Translations under genes and position numbers: made by a program
Shown: positions 1 to 11,540 of the stretch, in pieces
How the letters are laid out: every line of letters begins with the position of its first letter
How positions within the stretch are numbered: the first letter of the stretch is position 1
The notes under the pieces: model-generated
What the model was told of the DNA's origin: nothing
Database searches by the model: none
The model's input: the letters and a program-made list of their open reading frames with translations, nothing else
Origin: Pyropia haitanensis
Lineage: Eukaryota > Rhodophyta > Bangiophyceae > Bangiales > Bangiaceae
NCBI GenBank assembly: GCA_008729055.1
Contig: SDUX01000005.1
Span: forward strand, 1,558,875 to 1,622,874
Direction of reading: 5' to 3'
DNA length: 64,000 bases

Positions 1-266
1 GACGACCGCGCCGGTGGCGTGGGAGCCCTTCCCTTTGGGGCGCGCGGCCGTGACGCGCGTGAAATGGGGGCCGTGGCGTCGTCGGCGTGGCGGGCCGACG
101 CGGGCCGCGCTGGGGCCGCCGCCGCCGCCCGCGCCACGATCTGCCGACGGCGTCCCGCGCGTACGTCCCACCGCGCACCTCCCCCCCCCCCCGCGTCGTC
201 AACGTCCAACCTCGTCTGGGGTGTGGCGGCTGCCGCGCCCCCCTGCCCTCACGCCCCCCGTCTCTG

Positions 267-324
267 ATGGCGTCCGCTCCCATGATGACCGTTGGCGCCG
301 CCCGCCCCGGCCGGGGTGTGGTCC

Positions 325-403
<79 letters not shown>

Positions 404-1339
404 CCCGGCCGCCGCCGCCGGCACGGCATTTGTGCCGACCGCGGGGAGCGCGGCGCTGCGGCGGCGCGGCGCCCCTGCCTGTAGCCGCCGCCTGGCGCGC
501 GCGCGGACGCCGCGGGCGGCGTCGCCCCGGCCGGGGGCGCCCCGCGTGTGGGCGGCGGCGGCGGCGGCAGCGGCGGCGGCGGCGGCCGCCGACGATGGCG
601 GGGAGGCGGCGGCGCCCCCCCCGCCCACCTCCCCCTCCCCCTCTGCCTCTGCCTCTGCCTCTGCCTCTGCCTCTGCCTCCGCGTCCCCCCCCCCCCCTCC
701 CCCCCGACGGACGAGTACGACCTCGGCCCCGGCCAGGTGGGGGTGCGCTTCATCAACACCCCCTCTGGGAAGGACGTGCTGGCGGTGGCCAACCCCGGCG
801 AGCGCCTCCTCTCTGTCGGCGACGGCGTCGGCCTGTCCATCCCCCGCTCGTGCGTGTCGGGCCTGTGCGGCAGCTGCACGTGCGAGCTCCAAGACCCGTC
901 GTGGGTGCCCGACGCGGACGTGGCGGACGGCAAGCCCGGCTGGCAGACCATCCGCGCGTGCAGCACGGAGGTGCGGCTGCTCGACGGGTGCACCGAGATG
1001 GTCGTGGACGTGGTGCGGATGCGCACCGCGGGGCGCCGCGGGCGGGACCCGTTTGCCCGCTTTGACGGCCTCGACACGGGCTACGAGGCGGGCGCGGCGC
1101 CCAAGATGCTCGGCTCGCGCGTCGAGGCGGACTGTGCCACCTGTGGGGGGCACGGCCGCCACACCTGCTACGCGTGTGACGGCACGGGGTGGGAGGGGGA
1201 GGAGGAGGACGAGGGGGGGGTGGGCGGGCGCCGGTCGTCCCCGACGGGCGGGCCGGCGCTGCCGTGCTCGGTGTGCATGGGCCTCAAGGTGTTGCGCTGC
1301 GCGTTTTGTCAGGGCAAGGGCACCCGGTTGGGACGGTGA
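267..1339 (+). CDS. Plastid-targeted 2Fe-2S ferredoxin-like protein fused to a DnaJ-type zinc finger
   Basis: The ATG at 267 opens a presequence (Met-Ala-Ser-Ala, a run of about 28 Ala coded by GCC repeats at 319-402, then 'TAFVPTAG') that resembles a red-algal plastid transit peptide. After an (SA)n stretch coded by CTCTGC repeats, the frame shifts by one base within the C runs at about 685-706. The mature part then reads from about 712 to the TGA at 1337. It shows a ferredoxin cluster loop, C-x4-C-x2-C (CVSGLCGSC, about 850-876) and a fourth Cys in 'IRACSTEV', as in plant-type ferredoxins. The C-terminus adds two Cys-pair modules (CATCGGHG/CYACDGTG and CSVCMG/CAFCQGKG) like the DnaJ CxxCxGxG zinc finger or BSD2/LQY1 proteins. 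Electron transfer or plastid assembly is inferred from the family. The frameshift probably reflects a homopolymer length error; otherwise the gene is broken. Confidence 0.72.
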
Positions 1340-2580
1340 GGGGGGGGGGGGGGGTGAGGCTGGCGGGTGAGGCTGGGGCGGGGGGGGGGGGGGTGGGGGG
1401 GGGGAGGGGAACGTTGGAGGGAGCGTGGAGGGAGGGTGGCCAGCACAGGGGGATGGCTGGCATGATAGGCAGCGGGGGGCGGCGCGGGCCCACTACCCCG
1501 CGGGTCGGCGTCGGCGGCGCGGGGCCGCCCGCCCCCGCCGTCCCCCGCCGCGCCGCCCGTACGCGGGGTGCGTGTGCGTGGGCGGCGGGCCGACCCCGCG
1601 GCGCGGCGTGCGCGGCCGTGGCGGCCGTGGCCGTCTGGCGTTGCGACTTTCTTCGTCTCCCGCGTCGCCGTCCCGCCGCCGCCGCGGGCGCGCGGCGCGC
1701 CGGCCGGTGCGCCCCGCCCGCGGCGGTGGGCGTCTGAGGGGGCCACCGCGAGTGGCGTGCGTGCCACCCCCGGGGGGTGGCCGCCGCCGCCGCCGCCGCC
1801 GCCGCGGCGGCGGCGGCGGCCGCGGCGGCGGTGGCGGCGGTGGCGGCGGCGGCGGCGGCGGCGTGCACCGCGACGGCGGGCGTCGGGCGGCCGGCGCGCC
1901 GCCCCACCCGCTCGCCCATCACCGCCCGCTGCGCCGGCGGTGCCGCCGTGGCGGCGCCCGCCCGCCGCGTCGTGCGCGTGGGCGGCGGTGCGCGTGGGTG
2001 GCACCCGCCCCCCCCCCCCTGTCGGCCAGCCGCCCAAAAGTGCCCGCCCGCCCGCGCCACGCCGTCCGACGCGTCCGCCACCCCACCACAGGCGGGCGGG
2101 CGGGCGCGCTCGTCCCGCGACGGGCGCCGCCCCCACCCCTTCCCCCGCGTCCATCCCACCCAGCCACGCCCGCCGCCGCCTGCCGTCGCCGCCCCCCCCC
2201 CCCCGCCCTCTTGGTGGTCGGCGGGGGCGGCGCCCCCACGGGCGGCGGCAGCACACCCCTACACGCCGCGGATGGCCGCCCACCACCGCCGCGTCGCGGG
2301 CCGCCCACGGTCGCCCCGCCGACGGGCACCCCCCCTAGCTGTGGGAACCCGTGCGGAGGGGCGGACCCCGCGGCGCCGCCTCGCCCCTCGCGGTCGGTCA
2401 CCGTCGGCACAGCGTCGACGGCGCCAAAAGAGACCCGCGTCCACGCGGCGCGGCGACGCCGGCGGCGGCCAGCGGTGGCGCATCCTCCCCCCCCCCCCCC
2501 CCCCCCGCACCACGCCAGCCACGCCCGGCCAGCCAACGGCCGCACCACGCACGCGGCGGCAGGGTCGGGGAGCCGGCGGC

Positions 2581-2614
<34 letters not shown>

Positions 2615-3690
2615 CCGCCGCGGTCTGGGAGAGCCCGCCCGCCGCGGCGGCGGCGGCGTGCCCCGCCAGTGGCGGCGGTCGCCGCCGCCGCCGTGGCGTG
2701 GCCACCCGCGCCGCGTCGACGGGCAGTGGCGGGGGGGGGGGGGGGGGTGTGGTGGGCGACGGTCGCGTGTGGGGGACCGCCGACCCCACCGCGCGCGTGG
2801 GGGGAGAGGAGCTCGGTGGAGGGGGGGAGGGGGGAGGTCGGGGGGGGGTGGGTGAGACGCGGTCGCGGAGGCGGTGCACGCTGGACACCGTGCCAGCTGG
2901 CGGGCTGGCGCGGCGGGCGCACCGAGCACCAGGCGGTTTCGTAGGTGGGCAGGACGGGCAGCGGCCGACCGCGGTGGCGGCGGCGCGTGACGAGACCCAA
3001 ACCGCGGTCGGGCGCGAGGGGTGGGATCCGGATCCCGACGCCCGCCGTGCGTCGCGCGCACCAGACGCTCGTCGCTTGTCCTAGTAGTAGAGCGCACCCC
3101 ACGACAGACGGTGGGTGCCCCCGCCGGGCGCACCACCGGCGGCGCCGTCCCCCCCCCCACCCTCCCCCTCCCCCCCCCCCAACACCGCCCTTGACCCGGC
3201 CCATCACCCCGCTCCCAGCCCCGGCCTATGCCGCAGCGGCGGCGCGCGACGGCGGCCGCCGCCACGGCACCGGCGGCGGCGGCGGCGGCGCGGCGCGCGC
3301 GGGCGGCGGCGGCGGCGGCGCCCCCCCCCCCCACGGACGCCGCGACCAGGCGCGGAAACGCCGTCGCCATACCGTCACGGCGGCACGCCCGTGGCGGCAA
3401 CGTCCACCGCGGCGGCGGTGGCGGCGGCGGCGGTGGCGGTCGCGCCACCGTGGCCGCCACGACGGGCGGTCGGCGCGGGCAGCCGCGGCGGGGGCACGGG
3501 CGGCACGGACCCGACCGGGCGGCCGCACGGGCCACCGACGGTGGGGCGGCGGTGGGTATAGAGCGGGGGGGGGCCCGCCGCCACCCCGCCGCCCGCCGCC
3601 GCGGCGGCCGCCACCCGCCGCGGCGGCCGCCAGCCGCCGCGGCGGCGGCGGCGGCCGGCCGACGCGGCCGCCGGCGGGCACCGCCAGCCG
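1340..3690. other. GC-saturated intergenic sequence
   Basis: This stretch is composed almost entirely of G and C, with runs of 10 or more G (1341-1352, 1380-1402) or C and many CCG repeats. Long open frames exist on both strands, but they are translations of CCG/CGG repeats (poly-Ala, Arg, Pro, Gly) with no recognisable domain. I see no convincing gene. Confidence 0.5.
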
Positions 3691-4518
3691 TTAGCGGCGG
3701 CGGCACCACGCGGCGGCGGTGGGGGGGGTGGTCGCGTCGCGGCCGTCGCCGACGCCACGGGCGGGTCCCGCCGCCGCCGCTGTCGTTGGCGTGGCGCCAC
3801 CGCTGGGGGGGGGGGGGGGGTGGTGGTGGTGGGGGGGGGGGGGGGGGTAGAGCCGCCGCCGCGGGCGTGGCCGCCGCGGGCGGCGGCCGCAGCGGCGGCG
3901 GCGGCGGCGGCCACCCCCCACCCCCCCCCTCGCGGCGGCGGCGGCGGCGGCAGCGGCGGTGGCGTGCGCCTTGGACCGCAGGTGGTGGCCGACGCTGCTG
4001 CGCCATTTGAAGGCGCGCCCACACCCGGGGATGGGGCACGGGATGGGCGTGTCTGGGGCGTGCTGTTGGGGGGTGGGGGGGGAGGGAGGAGGGAGGAGGG
4101 AGGCGGCACCGCCGGCGGGACGGCCGCACCACGAGGGACCACCGCAGGCAGGGATGGACAGACTGCGTGAGTGCCGCGCGGCGGGCCGCTCGCGTGCGGG
4201 CGCGCCGCCCTTCCCCCCCACGCCCTTCCCCTCATCCCACCCCCCCACGCCCTTCCCCCCATCCCACCCCCCCCGCCCTCCCCCCGACCGCCCGCCACCC
4301 CCACCAGCCGCCGGCGTCACCCCCCAACGTACCTTGCGCAGGTGCACCGTGCGGTTGTACGAGCGGCTAAAGACGTCCCCACACACGGCGCACGTGTAGG
4401 CGGCCGCCGCGGCAGGCCGGCCGCGGCGGCGGCGGCGGCCGCCGGCCAGCACGCCGCCGGAGGGACCACCGCCCGGGGGGGAAGACCGGCGCGCCGCCGC
4501 CACGGCGGGGGCCCCCCG

Positions 4519-4578
<60 letters not shown>

Positions 4579-5921
4579 CCCCCATCCGTCGTTGCCGCCG
4601 CCGCCGGCGCCGCCACCCCCGCCGCCGCCGCCACCGGCGGCGCACCGCCGCAGCGGGTGCCGACCATCCCCCCCCCCACCCCCACCGGCCGCGTCCGTAC
4701 GCGCACGGCGGCGGCGGCGACCGCGGCGAGCCGCGCGACCGCCGCGGCGGACGCGGGCCACCGGTGGCACACGACCGCCGCGGCGGCGGCGGTGGCGGCG
4801 GCGGCGGCGGGCAGGGGCGTCGCGTGGCGGCGGTCGCCGCCGCCGGCGGGCGCGTCGAGCAGCGGGGACGGCACGTGGGCGCTCCCGTACGTGCCGGCCA
4901 TGCCGTTGAGGAGGGCGGAGAGGGCGCGGTGGCCGCCGCCGCCGCCGCCGCCGCCGCCATCCACCCGCCCACATCCGCCCCACGGGCCAGGTGTGGATGC
5001 TGCCGCCGCCGCGGACGCGGCGGCGGCGGCGGCGGCGGGGGCGCCGACGCCGCCGCCAACCCCCCCCCCCCCCCCGGCAGTTTGACCGACCGGATGCACC
5101 AGAGGAGCGTCGCCCCCCCCCCCCCGGCGAGCGTGCCCACAGGCTCTGCGACGCGAGCAGCCGCCCCCCCCCCCCGCCGCCGCCGTCCACGTCACGTACG
5201 CGCGGCCGTCGGCGGTCGTCCCAAACAGCAGCCCCTCCCCCGTTGCCGTGTCAATGACGCCACGGAGGCGCGGCGGCAGCGCCGCGACGTTGCCGTCCAC
5301 GTCGGCCAGCTGCGTGCGGTACTCGGCGGCGACGGCGACGGCGAGGAGGCGGCCAGACGCGTCGGCCACGACGGGCACGTACAGCGCCGCGCGGGAGAGG
5401 ACGAGCGCGCCCGCCGCGGTGGCGGCGGCGGTGGCGGCGGCGGCGGCGGACGACGTTGTCGGTGAGGGCGGCGGCGACGGCAACGACGGCAATGACAGCG
5501 ACGGCGATGACGGCGGCGACGGTGGTGACGGCGGCGACGGTGGTGGCGACGGCGACGGCGGCGACAGCGGCAGGGCGCTGCTGCCTGCCGGCTCCCCCCC
5601 CCCCTCCTCCCCCCCCCTCCCAGCGGCGGCACCGCGTAGACGGCCAGCTCCTGGCCGACCGCCGCGGCGATCGCGGCGGCCGACACGGGCCACGCCGCCG
5701 CGGCAGCGTCGGCGGCGGCGGCGGCGGCGGCGGCGGGCGCGACCGGCGACGCGGGCGCGAGCCACGCCGCCACGGCGGGCGGCGCGGCGGCCCAGAGGCG
5801 GAGCTCGGGCCACGCCGCCGCGAGCGCGGCGGCGCTGACGGGCGCCGCCGCCGCCGCGGGCGCGGCGCGGGTGATGGACGAGGCGAACGGGCCGAGGGGG
5901 GGGGGGGGGGGGGGGGGCCAT
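3691..5921 (-). CDS. C2H2 zinc-finger protein, long low-complexity N-terminus, intron inside the first finger
   Basis: Two C2H2 fingers lie at the C-terminus. The first is split by an intron: exon 'CAVCGDVFSRSYNRTVHLRK' ends at 4333, GT-AG intron 4332-4063, and the next exon begins with the missing zinc-ligand His at 4062. Splicing restores a perfect C-x2-C-x12-H-x3-H. The second finger is C-x4-C-x12-H-x5-H (begins 'CPIPGCGRAFKW', about 4044-3970). Upstream blocks read like real protein but sit in different frames separated by G/C runs: 'WPELRLWAAAPP' (about 5810), 'ALYVPVVADASGRLLAV' (about 5375), 'LSALLNGMAGTYGSAHVPSP' (about 4900). The candidate start is the ATG at 5921, followed by a poly-Pro run of 23 G on the plus strand. 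A nucleic-acid-binding regulator is inferred. The N-terminal part is unknown. Confidence 0.6.
4063..4332 (-). other. Spliceosomal intron (270 bp) interrupting a zinc finger
   Basis: On the minus strand the donor is AAG|GTACGT (first base 4332) and the acceptor CCAACAG|CAC (last base 4063). The length is a multiple of three and no stop occurs, so retention keeps the frame open but removes the second His ligand of finger one from its proper position. Phase 0. Confidence 0.7.
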
Positions 5922-6948
5922 GGCCGCGGCGGCGTCGACGGGGGCGGCGCAACGGCTGGGGGGGAGGGCGAAAGCAACGGGGGGGGGGGGGGGGACTGAT
6001 GGTCGGCGGCTGTGGGGAGGAACCAGCGGCCGCCGTGGGGTGCCGAGGAGGGGGGGGGGGGGCAGCGGTGGGGGCGGCAAAGGAGCGGGAGACGTGCTTG
6101 GACAGCTCGGCCGGCTAGTCGCGGCGGCGCCGTACGGTAGGCCGGGCGTCGGCACGCGCGCGGGCGCGGCGGCGGCGGTACGGCGGGGGCGCCTCACCGC
6201 GGCTGTTGGACGATGAGCGTTGGCCACACCTGCCCACCGTGGCACCGACGGACTGCATCCAATATCTGCGGCGCGTAGCAAACACGCCGCCGGCACCTCG
6301 CTGTGGCCGCGCCGGCCGAGGGGACTCGCGCAGGCAGCCTGGAGCGGGGCGAGAGCGAGGCGAGGCGCGCGCGCGCGGTGCCGGCCGCCTGTTCCCCAGC
6401 ACGCGCCCCGCTGTGCGTTGCGCGGCGGGCGAGGCGCGGCGGCTTCGGTCGGAGCGGTGCATGCTGGTGGCCCTACCCCGCGGATCGGCTCGTGCGTTGT
6501 GGGCGGGGGCATGGAGAGGGGGCCAGGCGGCCGGGGCCCGCCCGCGCTCTATTGGAGACGTGTGTGCGTCTCTATCCTATGTTTTTGATGGCAGGTGGCG
6601 GATGCGGCGGGGTTGTGATGCCTCCTCTGTCGGCCCCCCCCGCACGCGTCCCTCGTGCGCTATCATCATGGGCCAGACGAGGACGGGTACCTCCTTGTCA
6701 GCCGAGCCCTGCTGGGGCAAGCAGGTGGCGCGGCGGCGAGCGACCTCGCCGGGGCCGCACGTGCGTAGCGCGTGCTGAACGTGAGGTGGCGGACCCGGAA
6801 GAGGCGCGGCACGGAGGGCCTCGCGCGACGCGCCCGCTCCAGGCCATGGCGGCCGTGCTGCACGTGGCGCACAGCGTTCCAGCCAAATCCCCCCATCGAT
6901 AGTCGACGCGCGGATGGCGGAATCTTCCTGATCCGCAACAGAGGCCTT
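5922..6948. other. Intergenic sequence, no gene recognised
   Basis: This is probably the 5' flank of the zinc-finger gene, moving from G-run-rich DNA to more mixed composition after about 6200. Short open frames on both strands show no recognisable motif. Confidence 0.4.
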
Positions 6949-7170
6949 GCGCTCACCCAATAGAGTAGAGTGTCACAATATTGCAGTCCTCCCAATTTTG
7001 TCCGATGTGATCAAAGTCAAGACTGGGTCTCGTCAACTTCCTATTGGTTGATCCGTTTTATCCGTCTGCATGGATGGCTGAGACGCAGTTGACCAGCTCT
7101 GGACCCGGCTCTTGACTTCGACCAGATCGGACAAAATTGAGAAGACAGCAATACTCTGTTGGGTGAGCGC
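6949..7170. repeat. Foldback (imperfect inverted repeat) element, 222 bp
   Basis: The left end GCGCTCACCCAA (6949-6960) is the exact reverse complement of TTGGGTGAGCGC (7159-7170). The similarity continues inward: CAATTTTGTCCGAT...GGTC/AAGTCAAG (about 6991-7027) mirrors CTTGACTTCGACC...ATCGGACAAAATTG (about 7112-7140). No target-site duplication is obvious. MITE-like; no coding capacity. Confidence 0.6.
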
Positions 7171-8039
7171 ACGGACCACGGAGAGACACGGAGAGACACG
7201 GAGAGCTGGTGAACCGGTCGGTGAGTCTTGCACCGTAGGGCAGGTCGCGTCGGTGGCAGTGGCTGTGGGAGGGGCTGCGGGACTGCGAGGATGGCGGCCG
7301 TGCACGTCTGCCGCGGCAGCGGCCCAGAGCGGTCGCTGTGGCGTCCGTTGTGGCGTTGGCGTGTGTCCGCCGTGGCTATGCTGGTGGCCGCCTCTGGCGG
7401 CAGCAGCAGCAGCCGGTGGGGTTGCGGCGGCGGCGGTGGCACTGCTGGGGGAGTGGAGCGGTACGCGGCTGTTGGCGCTGCTGGTGGTGCGTCGGGGTGG
7501 TGATACCATGGGCACCTGCGCTTGTGGTTATTTTGGAAGAGAGGGACGGCGGCGATGCTGGGGGGGGGGGGGCAGCAGAAACGGCGGCGGTGGCGTGGGT
7601 GCTTGCCAGGGTGGCAAAGGGATGGGTGCGGTGTGAGCGTTGGACGCGAGGGCGCCGACTGTGGCGCTCGTCGTGGCAGTGGGGGGGGAACGGTGGCGGT
7701 GTTGGCGTCATTAGCGTGCGCCAGAGTCGCAGAGGCCGGCTGGCAGCGCGCGGACGGGCGCCCAGCGGCATGGCGCCGGCCCCATCCGCCGTCGTTGCGC
7801 GACGCAAACCGGCGGCGAGCCGCCGCGGCCCTCCCGCAAGGCTAGGGTGGCCCCCAGGCTGGCCGTATTGCCAGACAACATTGAGCGGCCCGACGCCGCC
7901 CTCGGCTGTGCGGGCAACGAGCGCGCCATCCCCCCCACGCTGCCCCCATCATCCCTTTCCACGCTCCTTTCCGTCTGCCTCTTTTCCCTCCCCCCGTGCT
8001 CCTCCATCGCCGCCTGGTAGCGTCCTCCCCCCCTCCCAA
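7171..8039. other. Intergenic sequence downstream of the DUF4864-like gene
   Basis: Mixed-composition DNA. A direct repeat GGAGAGACAC occurs at 7180-7200. No open frame carries a recognisable domain. Confidence 0.35.
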
Positions 8040-9051
8040 TCATACCACCGCTACGCCCTCCACCAGCCAGCACCCACGGTAGGCCCCTTCCGCCTGGCGC
8101 ACCATGCCCACCCGCACGAGCACCGGCGGGGGCCGCCTCCCCCCTCTCCCCCCGCCGTCGCCCCCGTCGCCGCTGCCGCCGCCACCACCACCATCCCCTC
8201 GTGCTGCCGCCACCGGCGCGGGCCATACCCGCACCAGCTGCACGAGGCGGTCCTCCTCCGCCCACGGTTCGCCGTCGGCGGCGGCGGCGGCCGCCACCGT
8301 CGCGGCGTCTGCACCACCGCCCCTCCCCATCGGGGCCTCCCAAAACACGGGCGGCCCTTCCAGCGCCACGTGCGTGGCGTGCAGCAGCACCGCCCCGGGC
8401 ACAGCCGCGGCGGCGGGGCCGGCGGCAGCGGCGGCAGCGGTGGCGGTGGCGGCGGCGGCGGCGGCGGTGGCGCGGTCGCCCCCCCCCCCCCCCCCACATC
8501 GCGCTCATCCACAATGGCGCCCAGCACCGCGGCGGCCCACGCGGAAACCCCCCCCCCCAGGTAGGTCACCCCCCCCCCCCCGGGCGGGCGGACCAGTCAC
8601 TCCGCGCCGCCCGCGCGTCCGCCGCGAGCGCGCCCGGCGGCGGCGCGGCAAACGCGTACGCGGTGGCCACGTCGCCCGCCTGGAGCGCCTCGAGTGCCGC
8701 CGTCAGCGCCACGTGGGGAGGCACCAGCGCCGACGGCCGCGGCGGGGTGCCCGCCGTGGCGGGCACGCCCCGCCGCACCGCCTCGCGCGCAAAGCGGGTC
8801 GCCAGCGCCGCCGCGTCGTCCGCGCCGCCGCCGTCCGCACCACCACCGCCGTCGCCGTTGTTGGCGTCGCCGCTGCCGCTGCCGCCGATGGGAGTGACGC
8901 TGCCAGCTGCCGTGGTCGCGCCGCGGCGGCGGCGACGGCCGCGCCGCGGCGGCCGCGTCGGCCGCCGCCGGGCAGTGGGCGGGCCGCCCCAGCCGCCGCT
9001 GCCGACAGACGATAGGTGCGCCGGCACAGGGAGCATAGGGAGAAAGGCCAT
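8040..9051 (-). CDS. DUF4864-like protein, probably plastid-targeted
   Basis: The ATG at 9051 starts a basic, Ser/Ala/Arg-rich presequence. The conserved-looking block 'PPHVALTAALEALQAGDVA' followed by 'TAYAFAAPP' (about 8720-8645) fits the start of DUF4864 proteins. Then come 'AVLGAIVDERDVG' (about 8530), 'LLHATHVALEGPPVFWEAP' (about 8380), 'LVQLVRVWP' and the C-terminal 'RQAEGAYRGCWLVEGVAVV' ending at the stop at 8040. That GCW-containing tail resembles the end of plant and algal DUF4864 proteins. The frame changes at G/C runs near 8573-8581 and 8478-8490. Molecular function of the family is unknown. The first part is duplicated at 51048-51357. Confidence 0.5.
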
Positions 9052-10791
9052 GACGCCACGGCCGTCCTTTGGGGGGTGGGGGTCGAGAGCGGGGGCTGAG
9101 GTCGGGCGGACGGGCGGGGGGGGGGGGGGGGGGGGGGAGTGGGCGGAGGGGGGGGGAGCTGCCCGAGCGCAACGCCGAGAGGGCCAGAGACGCTGCAGCC
9201 GTCACGCCCGAGACACTCCGCGAAGTCCCGGATCAGGATCGACGAGATCCAGCTGTAATGGGACCCCTTTCGAATCGTTGGATCATGTGCACCCAATCAG
9301 TTTTTGACTTGAGTTTTCTCCTTTTTGAGCAATTCTCTTCGCTGCCCTGACGAGAAGAAAAAGCAAGAAGATCTGGCGCCTGTGGTCCAACACGCCCGCG
9401 TCCCACCACTCTTTACCCTGTGGACAAGCTGCACGGGCTAGGTCATGCCGTCCTCGCTCCGCGCGCAACTGCGAGCTCTCCCCTCTTGATGCAGAGGCCG
9501 CGGCGCCGGCGGTTATGCGTGCCGCTGTAGCGCCGCCCCCGACCAATCCCGCTCGTCCAACGGCGGGCCGCCCGTCCCTCTCCTTGCTGCTGGGTCCTGC
9601 ACGCCCCTTCCCACCGCCCACGTGGCGACGCCGGGTGCGTGAAGGGGGAAGACGAAACACCATGTGTTTGCTCGTGGACGTTCCGCTCCTGTGGTTGTCT
9701 TCCCGTCGGAGGGACGTGGGCTTTGCAGTGGCTGTGACGTCGGCTGGGCCCACCTGGGCTGCGCGGTCGGTGGGGTGGCTGGTGGGCCGAGCCGCCGCAT
9801 CTACCCCTTTTGTGCGTCTCCATTGCGAATAGAGAGGACTGGCCAGCATCCTCCCGTGGGTGGCGGCGCCTATCAGCGTCTCCCCCACTCTTGCGCGCCG
9901 TAGAGGACCTGCTTGTAACGCTGTTCAGGTCTCTCGAGGGGGGGATTGACCTCTGCCAAGCTCCCATGACGGACGGCCCTGGCGCCGCTGGTGACGGCCG
10001 TAGCGCTCCCCACTCCGAAACCGACCCGCCCCGTCGGCGCGCCACCGCCGCCACCACACCCCCACCGCCGCCCCCCCCGCGCCCATCCCCCCACGGCGGC
10101 CACCGCGCCCACCGTCCCGCCCGCCACCATCCCCGCGCCGCCCGTCCGTGGCGGCCACCCGCAGCAGCAACGCGGGCCGCGGCGCCGCGGCGCCGCCCTC
10201 CCCGCCGCGGACGCGGCGGCTCCCCGCGGTCCCACCCGCACGCCCGCGCAGTGATGTCAACGCCCCGGACGTGCTGGCATCGAATTTGGGCCGCACGCGG
10301 CGAGTGCGAAGCAGGTGACAACCCATGAAAATCGCGCTCACAGGGTGTGTGAGGGGTGCTTTTTTTCGTACTTTCGCGCACAGGCGCTGAAAGCCATCTT
10401 TGCACTGTTCGCACCTCATTTTTTCTGCGCTATGAGCTGCTCCTATCGATGGTGTAGGTGTGGGACGGTGTGGTGTACGTTTGAGGCTCAGGTCCGGTTA
10501 CTGCAGACAATGCGAAGGGGTTGCGTCGGCTACGGAACGTGAAGAACGCACAAAACCGTGCGCAGTCGAGCGTAGGGGACGCACACACGGTGCAACGCAT
10601 CGGCACAAAAAAGGGGGATCACGAGCGTCTCACCGTTGCAAAAGGCCCCTAGAGATAGGATTGAGCGGCATGATCCCCCCGATCAGCCTTCGCGTTGTGC
10701 GTGCTGCTTGCACAGAACGGCCAAACATGTGCGTGCGCTCCAACGGGGAGCGCACACGCCGTGCGCTCTGCCTTGAGGTCCCCCCCCTCTG
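8742..10791. repeat. Segmental duplication, copy 1 (2.05 kb)
   Basis: Nearly identical to 51048-53078 in the same orientation; similarity starts at GCGGGGTGCCCGCC and ends in CCCCCCCTCTG. It contains the first ~310 bp of the DUF4864-like gene plus about 1.7 kb of upstream DNA. Because the gene continues undisturbed across 8742, this copy appears to be the source. Differences are scattered substitutions and small indels. Confidence 0.85.
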
Positions 10792-11540
10792 CGCAGTGGG
10801 GTCTAAACCGTGTACCTTACAGACCGGCGATTTGACGTGCAGCGGCGTGTTCGACCGCTGCAGATGCCCTGCAACGTGGCCTCAGGTGCCTGAGAACGCC
10901 GTTTTTCCCCTTCCTGCATTGCACGTCTCCTCCATTGTCGCTCCCCCCAGAAGGGGAAGCGCCGGCGAGGCGCCGTTTTTTGGGAGGAGCATGAGAACGA
11001 CCTTGTCGAGGTACGCACGAAGCAGTTTTTCTCGCCGGCTCTTCCGCCGTCTTTTATCGTCCTTTATGTTTTGCAGCTGTCGTGCAGAACGTGCAATCTT
11101 GCACGCGCAGCGCGCATTCATGCACGGCCATTGCTCCCACGTTGCATGATTCGTGGGCCATGCGCGGCAAAAAATACAGAAGGCCTGTTTGAAATGTGCA
11201 CTCATCTGCACCAGACCTCTGCGAACGTGCGCTGCCATGCAGCAGAGAAGCATGCGCGCAGCACACCTACACATTTGGTGGGGTAGGCCTGCTGCGCGAA
11301 GACAGCACTGCTCATCAGAGTTGAAAATTCAACTACGCCGATGCGGGGCATGCCCTGAAGGCTGTCCAACTGTTTGCTCCATTCCCCGGATCGCGTGGAC
11401 GGTTCGTCCACCTCGCCACACGCTTCCACACCTCGCGACTTCGACCCCGACCACCTTGACTCTGCTCCACGCGCTGCTGCGCCCCACCGCCGCTCCCTCT
11501 GGCGGCGCCCCGCTGCCACCTTTCCCTGGCGGGGACTGAC
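10792..11540. other. Unique sequence between duplication and minisatellite
   Basis: Mixed-composition DNA. Short open frames on both strands (for example about 130 codons on the minus strand at 10882-11274) are Cys/Arg-rich and match nothing I recognise. No confident gene. Confidence 0.35.

Noticed and set aside
1919..4132. Very long minus-strand open frame (over 700 codons) through GC-rich DNA
   Set aside because: Translation is Pro/Arg/Ala repeats without motif; stop codons are rare at this GC content. It overlaps the 3' part of the supported zinc-finger gene in a different frame.
9283..10542. Several open frames inside the duplicated 2-kb block
   Set aside because: They are partly preserved in both copies only because the DNA is recently duplicated; no motif and indels break them differently.
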